This document shows positions 59,183-64,000 of a stretch of DNA of 64,000 bases, in pieces. A program made the translations under genes and the position numbers. This DNA is from Alcaligenes aquatilis (GTDB taxonomy: Bacteria > Pseudomonadota > Gammaproteobacteria > Burkholderiales > Burkholderiaceae_B). Numbering within the stretch: position 1 is the stretch's first letter; every line of letters begins with the position of its first letter. The notes beneath the pieces are model-generated. The model made no database searches, was not told the origin of the DNA, and saw only the letters and a program-made list of their open reading frames with translations. The stretch spans positions 62,001 to 126,000 of the forward strand of contig NZ_CP022390.1 in assembly GCF_003076515.1 (NCBI RefSeq), read 5' to 3'.

Positions 59183-60427
59183 ATGCGTAAAGTTGCTATT
59201 GTGGGCGCTGGCCAAGCTGGCATGCCCGTTGCATTTGGCCTCTTGGCCCAAGGCTACGACGTAGCCGTTTTCACCAACCGCAGCCCTGACGATGTTCGTG
59301 GTGGCCGTGTCATGTCCAGCCAGTGCATGTTTGCCGAGGCGCTGGATGTAGAGCGTCGCCTGGGTCTGAACTTCTGGGACGACGAATGCCCGCCCGTACA
59401 AGGTATCGGCTTTGCCCTGCCCAACCCCGAGCAGCCTGACACCAAGGCTGTGGACTGGAGTGGCCGTCTGGACCGCGAAGCCCAAGCCACCGACCAGCGC
59501 GTAAAAATGCCTTACTGGCTGGAACTGTTCGAGCAGCGCGGCGGCAAGCTGATCATGGAAGACGTGGGCGTGGCCGAACTGGAGCGCATCACCCAGGAAT
59601 ACGACCTGACCATGCTGGCTGCCGGTAAAGGCGAAGTGGTCAAACTGTTCGAGCGTGACGATCAGCGCTCCATGTACGACAAGCCCCAGCGCGCTCTGGC
59701 CCTGACCTACGTACACGGTCTGGAACCTACGCCTGAATATTCGCGTGTGTCCTTCAACTTCATCCCCGGTGTGGGCGAATACTTTGTGTTCCCATCGCTG
59801 ACCCTGTCCGGTCCTTGCGACATCATGGTGTTTGAAGGCGTGCCCGGTGGCCCATTGGATCGCTTCCGCGATGCCAAGACGCCTGAAGCGCACCTGGAGC
59901 AAAGCGTGTCCTTCCTGCGTGAATTTTTGCCTTGGGAAGCCGATCGTGCCCGCAATGTGGAACTGACCGATGCCCAGGGCTACCTGTCCGGTGCTTTCCC
60001 TCCCACGGTACGCAAACCCGTGCTGACGCTGCCTTCGGGCCGTATGGTGCTGGGTCTGGGCGATGCCGTGGTCGTGAACGACCCGATTACCGGCCAGGGT
60101 TCCAACAACGCGGCAAAAGCCGCCCAGGTGTATCTGGACAGCATCTTGCAGCGCGGTGAAGGCGCGTTTGATCGTAACTGGATGCAGGAAACGTTCGAGC
60201 GTTACTGGGATTACGCCAACCTGGTCGTGCGCTGGACCAACTCCATGTTGATGCCGCCAACCGACTCCTCGTTTGCCTTGTTGACCTCGGCCCAGCAATC
60301 GCCTGCCCTGGCCCATTTCCTGGCCAACAGCTTTAACCACCCGCCGGTTCTGTTCCCGGCCTGGGAGGATCTTAGTGCCGCCCAAGCATTGATCGAGAAG
60401 ACTCGCAGCCAATCTGTGGCTGCCTGA
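59183..60427 (+). CDS. styrene/indole monooxygenase, StyA-like FAD-dependent oxygenase
   Basis: A 414-residue two-component flavin oxygenase. The FAD motif is AIVGAGQAGMPVAFGLL near residue 5; the second FAD region is LGLGDAVVVNDPITGQGSNNAAKAA. It matches StyA in overall order, including PQRALAL and the RWTN segment near the C-terminus. Reduced FAD must come from a separate reductase, encoded 25 bp downstream. Close relatives are indole oxygenases that make the 2,3-epoxide or dihydrodiol. Styrene is possible, but no styrene-oxide isomerase or aldehyde dehydrogenase lies nearby, so indole is preferred. Confidence 0.88.
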   Translation: MRKVAIVGAGQAGMPVAFGLLAQGYDVAVFTNRSPDDVRGGRVMSSQCMFAEALDVERRLGLNFWDDECPPVQGIGFALPNPEQPDTKAVDWSGRLDREAQATDQRVKMPYWLELFEQRGGKLIMEDVGVAELERITQEYDLTMLAAGKGEVVKLFERDDQRSMYDKPQRALALTYVHGLEPTPEYSRVSFNFIPGVGEYFVFPSLTLSGPCDIMVFEGVPGGPLDRFRDAKTPEAHLEQSVSFLREFLPWEADRARNVELTDAQGYLSGAFPPTVRKPVLTLPSGRMVLGLGDAVVVNDPITGQGSNNAAKAAQVYLDSILQRGEGAFDRNWMQETFERYWDYANLVVRWTNSMLMPPTDSSFALLTSAQQSPALAHFLANSFNHPPVLFPAWEDLSAAQALIEKTRSQSVAA

Positions 60428-60452
60428 TAGATAGTATTCAAGGAGACGTATC

Positions 60453-61064
60453 ATGACCCCCACCGCAACGCTGCAAGACTCCTCGTCCCAAACCGCTGCC
60501 CAGCGGCAGGCCGTGTCTGCCCAAGCGTTGGCAGCCGCTGACGCCAAACCCACACCGTCCAATCTGAATGTGGTCGATAGCCGTGCGTTTCGCCAGGCAC
60601 TGGGCCATTTTCCAACGGGTGTGGCCATTGTCACCACTCGTTGTCCCGATGGCCGGGCGGTGGGTCTGACCATCAACTCCTTTACCTCCCTGTCGCTGGA
60701 GCCGCCTCTGGTGATGTGGAGCCTGGTGAATCATTCGCCCAGCCTGGAGATCTTTGAAAAATGCAGCCACTTTGCCATCAATGTGATTAGCCAGGAGCAA
60801 GTGCCCGTGGCCCTGGGTTTTGCCAATTCCCAGGTCAAGGACAAGTTCTCGCTGGTCTCGCATGTGGATGGTGAAGAAGGCGTGCCATTGCTGGACGATT
60901 GCGTAGCGACCTTTGTGTGCGAGAACTACCGTCAGCACGAAGGCGGCGACCACACCTTGTTTATTGGCCGTGTGGTGCGCCACACCACCCTGACTGAACA
61001 CGAACCTGCGGTGTTTCACCGTGGCCGTTTCGCCAACCTGACCACGCCTAGCGGAGACCGTTGA
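60453..61064 (+). CDS. flavin reductase partner of the monooxygenase (StyB-like)
   Basis: A 203-residue flavin reductase with the split-barrel FMN/FAD-binding fold starting near residue 48 (FRQALGHFPTGVAIVTTRCP, GLTINSFTSLSLEPPLVMWS). The C-terminal part includes H in HRGRF. The first 45 residues are a low-complexity Ala/Gln/Ser tail not usual in StyB. It supplies reduced flavin to the 59183 product. Confidence 0.9.
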   Translation: MTPTATLQDSSSQTAAQRQAVSAQALAAADAKPTPSNLNVVDSRAFRQALGHFPTGVAIVTTRCPDGRAVGLTINSFTSLSLEPPLVMWSLVNHSPSLEIFEKCSHFAINVISQEQVPVALGFANSQVKDKFSLVSHVDGEEGVPLLDDCVATFVCENYRQHEGGDHTLFIGRVVRHTTLTEHEPAVFHRGRFANLTTPSGDR

Positions 61065-61065
61065 A

Positions 61066-62658
61066 ATGAGTGACGCGCACAGCGCTGATGTAGTCATTGT
61101 CGGCAGCGGGATGAACTCCCTGACCTGCGCCGCCTTGTTGGCCCAACGGGGCTTGTCGGTGACAGTGCTGGAGCGCAATGCGGTTGCCGGGGGCTGTATC
61201 CGTACCCAGGAGCTGTTCCCCGGTTTCACCCATGATGTTCTGTCCAGCTGGTATCCCCTGTTTATGGGCGGCGCGTCGTATGCCGCTCTGGCCGAACCCT
61301 TGGCCAAAGCTGGTCTGGAGTTCGCCAAAGGCGAGTACAGCACGGGTCTGGCCATTCCCGGTGGCCCGTCGCTGGCCTTGCGTCAGGATATGGACGACAC
61401 GGTGCGTCGTTTCAATGACCTGATGCCCGGTGAAGGCGATGCCTTGGGCGCCATGGCGGCACGCATGTTTGGCCCGGATGCCGGTCTGGTATTTGGCCTG
61501 CTGGGTGGGGAGCCCTACCGCTGGCCCATGGCCAAACTGGCTTTTGGTGCCTGGCGCGAACGGGGGCTGGACGGCTTGATGTCTTTTGGCTCGCAAGCGC
61601 TGGAAAGCTTCCGGCGCTGGGCCATGCGCGATCTGCGCAGCGATCTGGCCCGCGCCATGATTGCTCCCTGGGTGCTGCATAGCGGTTTGGGTCCGGATGA
61701 GGCCAGCTCGGCCCTGATCGGCAAGCTGACTTTCAGCGCCGTAGTCAGCGGTGGCATGCCGGTGGTCAAAGGCGGCAGTTACCAGATTGTGAAAGCCTTT
61801 ACCCGCATTATTGAAGAAGCAGGTGGGGCGGTACTGACCAATTCCCATGTGGATCGTGTGCTGGTGGAAGGCAATAAAGCGATTGGCGTGTGTGTTGGCA
61901 CACAGCGCTATCTGGCCCGCCGTGCGGTGGTGTGCAATGTGACGCCCGGTCAGCTGTATGGCGACCTCTTGCCTGAAGTTGAACCCGAGCTGTTGAAGTC
62001 CGCCCAGGATTATCACTATGGTCGCGGCGGCATGCAGATTCACTTTGCCTTGAATTCCCCACCCGACTGGGTGGATCCGGAACTGTGCCATGTACCCATG
62101 GTTCACGTGACGGAAAGCATGGAGCAGGTGTGCTCCTCCGTGGTGACGGCCAGCAATGGCTACCTGCCTGCCAAACCGACCTTGGCCGTGGGCCAGCCGG
62201 TGGCGGTGGATGTAACTCGTGCCCCGGAAGGACACTGGATCTTATGGGTGCAAATGCAGGAGCTGCCGCGCCATATCAAAGGTGATGAGGCGGGCGAGAT
62301 TCCTGTGCCGGCGGATGGTCGTTGGAATGAAGCCGTGCGCGAGGCGATGGCTGACCGTGTACAGGCCCGTCTGGAAACCGTTATGCCCGGTCTGGCTGCC
62401 AAGATCATTGGGCGACATGGCGTCAGCCCGGCGGATCTGGAAGCCTTGAATATGAATTTGGTGGGGGGTGACCCGTATAGCGGTGTGTGCTCACCCGATC
62501 AGTTCTTTTTCATGCGCCCTTTTGCCGGACACAAGAACGCGCGCAGCGGCACGACGCCCTGGCGCAATCTGCATCAAATTGGTGCGGCGGTGCATCCGGG
62601 CCCTGGCCTGGGTGGTCAATCCGGCTATCTGGCCGCCCAGCGTATCTTGAAGGGGTGA
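61066..62658 (+). CDS. FAD-dependent NAD(P)/FAD oxidoreductase, phytoene-desaturase-like
   Basis: A 530-residue flavoprotein of the CrtI/amine-oxidase fold. The N-terminal FAD motif is VVIVGSGMNSLTCAALLAQRG, followed by LERNAVAGGCIRTQELFPGF; the C-terminal FAD segment is HPGPGLGGQSGYLAAQRIL. It starts one base after the flavin reductase stop, so it belongs to the operon. Family members desaturate carotenoids or oxidise amines and hydroxylated rings. In this module it may oxidise an indoxyl or hydroxyindolinone intermediate; I cannot assign the reaction. Confidence 0.85.
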   Translation: MSDAHSADVVIVGSGMNSLTCAALLAQRGLSVTVLERNAVAGGCIRTQELFPGFTHDVLSSWYPLFMGGASYAALAEPLAKAGLEFAKGEYSTGLAIPGGPSLALRQDMDDTVRRFNDLMPGEGDALGAMAARMFGPDAGLVFGLLGGEPYRWPMAKLAFGAWRERGLDGLMSFGSQALESFRRWAMRDLRSDLARAMIAPWVLHSGLGPDEASSALIGKLTFSAVVSGGMPVVKGGSYQIVKAFTRIIEEAGGAVLTNSHVDRVLVEGNKAIGVCVGTQRYLARRAVVCNVTPGQLYGDLLPEVEPELLKSAQDYHYGRGGMQIHFALNSPPDWVDPELCHVPMVHVTESMEQVCSSVVTASNGYLPAKPTLAVGQPVAVDVTRAPEGHWILWVQMQELPRHIKGDEAGEIPVPADGRWNEAVREAMADRVQARLETVMPGLAAKIIGRHGVSPADLEALNMNLVGGDPYSGVCSPDQFFFMRPFAGHKNARSGTTPWRNLHQIGAAVHPGPGLGGQSGYLAAQRILKG

Positions 62659-62680
62659 CAGGACGAATGAGGCGGTCCGC

Positions 62681-63658
62681 TTAGTGCTGACCGCCGCGCA
62701 CTCGTTGCAGGGTCTCGCTAGGCGTTTCGCCAAAGCGGCTGCGGTATTCGGCGCTGAAACGGCCTTGGTGTGCAAAGCCCCAGCGCATGGCCAGATCGGC
62801 CAGTGTCAGATGAGGCTCGTTGGAGTGGATCAGTTCGTGGCGCAGACGGTCCAGCCGCACTTGACGCAGATATTGCATGGGGCTGACGCCATAGTGCTCC
62901 TTGAAGGCTTGTTGCAAGGTACGCGAGCTGACGCCAGCGATGGTGCTGAGTTCGTCCACCGTGACGGGCAAATGGGCCTGTTCATGCAAATGGCTGGCGA
63001 CTTTCTTAAGATGGCGCGGCAAGATGCGGGTGGGGTTCAGCGCCTGAATTTGAGCCGGCGGGTGCAGATCCAGCAGGGTCGTCACCGCCAATTGCTCCAG
63101 CTGGTTGATGATCAGCGGGGAGCGTCGGATGTACTCGTAGTTGCGCGCACAGTCCAGCACGTAGCGCAGCATGATCTGCCAGGAAGGTTGGGTGTGAGCC
63201 TGCAGTCGTACCGGAAACAGCAGGCCTTGCGGGCCGACATCCAGACCCAGACCACGGGCAGCCTGTTCCACCAGATTGCGGTCTATCTTGAGCATTAATT
63301 GCTCATTATTGGCGTGCCAGATCATGTCCACGTCCTCGTTGGGATTCAAGATCGTGGCGGCATAGGGGCTGGAGTCCACGGTTTGGCCACCGCAGCGGAT
63401 TTTGGCGGTGCCGTATTGGGGCATCTGAACCAGGTAAAACCCGGCCAGGTGATCAGGCTGTATGTGTACGTCGGCGCCATAGCCCAGGCGGCTCAAGGCG
63501 ACCTGACCAAACTGGGCATGGCGCAGTCGGGTTTGCAGGGTCTGGTCGGCACGTAGCTGCTTGAGCTGGTGCGATTTGAACATATCGCTGACAGATTTGC
63601 GCACGTGTTCCAGGTCAGCAGACGCTACACGTGCCCAGTGATCGGGCTTATTTTCCAT
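62681..63658 (-). CDS. AraC-family transcriptional regulator
   Basis: A 325-residue activator. The N-terminal half is an AraC-binding-like cupin domain of the type found in aromatic-pathway activators. The C-terminal 100 residues have two helix-turn-helix motifs (VDELSTIAGVSSRTLQQAFK, then LTLADLAMRWGFAHQGRFSA). It converges on the oxidoreductase gene and is divergent from the partial gene at 63820. Indole operons in Acinetobacter are reported to have an AraC activator as well (recalled). Confidence 0.9.
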   Translation of the reverse strand: MENKPDHWARVASADLEHVRKSVSDMFKSHQLKQLRADQTLQTRLRHAQFGQVALSRLGYGADVHIQPDHLAGFYLVQMPQYGTAKIRCGGQTVDSSPYAATILNPNEDVDMIWHANNEQLMLKIDRNLVEQAARGLGLDVGPQGLLFPVRLQAHTQPSWQIMLRYVLDCARNYEYIRRSPLIINQLEQLAVTTLLDLHPPAQIQALNPTRILPRHLKKVASHLHEQAHLPVTVDELSTIAGVSSRTLQQAFKEHYGVSPMQYLRQVRLDRLRHELIHSNEPHLTLADLAMRWGFAHQGRFSAEYRSRFGETPSETLQRVRGGQH

Positions 63659-63819
63659 GTTTCATGTGCCTAGATGGTTCTGAAAGGCAGGAAGGAGACG
63701 TAAAACCTTGAGTTTCAACGGTTTGCAGCGGCTTTATTTTAGTTGTAAAGTATATCAGTGGGCCACCGGGATTTCCCGCAGTCCTGTTTAGTTTGTTGTG
63801 TTTATTAACAGAGAGAACC

Positions 63820-64000
63820 GTGCAGAAAGACTTTCACTTTTATGAACCCACTCAAGGCCATGGACTGCGCCACGACCCGATCAGTTCTATTGTGGGTCCC
63901 CGTGTTATCGGTTGGATCGGCACCAAAAGCAAGGACGGCGTGCTGAATCTGGCCCCCTACAGTTTCTGCAATGTGTTCAACTACCGCCCGCCTGTCATCG
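63820..64000 (+). CDS. flavin-reductase-like FMN-binding split-barrel protein, partial (3' end beyond window)
   Basis: A reading frame from GTG at 63820, preceded by GAGAGAAC, gives 60 residues before the window ends. It contains QGHGLRHDPISSIVGPRVIG and LNLAPYSFCNVFNYRPPVI, typical of the DIM6/NTAB flavin reductase-like family. It is divergent from the AraC gene across 161 bp and is probably the first gene of an operon controlled by it. The rest is not seen. Confidence 0.8.
   Translation, partial: MQKDFHFYEPTQGHGLRHDPISSIVGPRVIGWIGTKSKDGVLNLAPYSFCNVFNYRPPVI

Noticed and set aside
58754..60676. A 640-codon minus-strand frame opposite the SDR and StyA-like genes
   Set aside because: It crosses two supported plus-strand genes; the translated product is low in conserved motifs and has no ribosome site.
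1..64000. CRISPR array, tRNA, rRNA, insertion sequence or phage genes
   Set aside because: Reading both strands I found no regular spacer repeats, no cloverleaf with a CCA end, and no transposase, integrase or phage structural protein.

Overview
The window looks like a chromosome segment of a Burkholderiales bacterium, most likely family Alcaligenaceae (Alcaligenes or a close relative). The reasons are three orphan Bug/TctC-type periplasmic receptors, a homologue of the Bordetella arylmalonate decarboxylase, a Variovorax-type phosphonopyruvate hydrolase, moderately GC-rich coding sequence and densely packed catabolic operons. This assignment is an inference from protein families. I see no rRNA, tRNA, CRISPR array, insertion sequence or phage gene.

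Positions 1-11.6 kb: a partial LysR regulator, a class II aldolase with an orphan TRAP receptor, a Liv-type ABC importer in which the two ATPases are fused, a GntR/UTRA regulator, and a convergent operon of a Bug receptor plus an arylmalonate decarboxylase homologue next to a GntR/FCD regulator. Positions 11.8-20.7 kb: a DMT exporter, then a phosphonoalanine catabolic locus (divergent LysR, binding protein, ATPase, fused permease, aminotransferase, phosphonopyruvate hydrolase) followed by a CobW-type metallochaperone. Positions 20.9-30.5 kb: a zinc alcohol dehydrogenase, a Bug receptor, an unusual monooxygenase-domain/MFS fusion, a glutathione transferase, a 5'-nucleotidase, and an IclR-sulfatase-Bug group.

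Positions 30.7-50.2 kb are the most interesting part: a large indolic/aromatic catabolic island with two MarR regulators. It encodes an IorA/IorB oxidoreductase, a thioesterase, a flavin monooxygenase/old-yellow-enzyme fusion of the salicylyl-CoA/anthraniloyl-CoA type, a gentisate-dioxygenase-like cupin, an FAH hydrolase, a nitrilase-superfamily enzyme, an isatin hydrolase homologue, a three-part Rieske dioxygenase, a CoA ligase, a thiolase-like protein lacking the usual catalytic Cys and His, its DUF35 partner and an SDR. Read together these can be placed on one route (inference): indole-3-acetate is dihydroxylated, dehydrogenated to dioxindole-3-acetate, activated to a CoA ester, split by retro-aldol cleavage to isatin plus acetyl-CoA, hydrolysed to isatinate, oxidatively decarboxylated to anthraniloyl-CoA, 5-hydroxylated, released as 5-hydroxyanthranilate, ring-cleaved, hydrolysed and deamidated. 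Four promoters in the island share an ATATTYAT half-site that could be a MarR-family operator.

Positions 50.3-64 kb: a MerR-controlled MFS efflux module with a 19-bp-spacer promoter, a complete TRAP transporter with three stem-loops ahead of its receptor gene, a membrane protein of possible GT-C type, and a second indolic module (outer-membrane channel, SDR, StyA-like monooxygenase, flavin reductase, CrtI-like oxidoreductase, divergent AraC regulator, partial flavin-reductase-like gene). This module plausibly oxidises indole towards isatin, so that both routes would meet at the isatin hydrolase.
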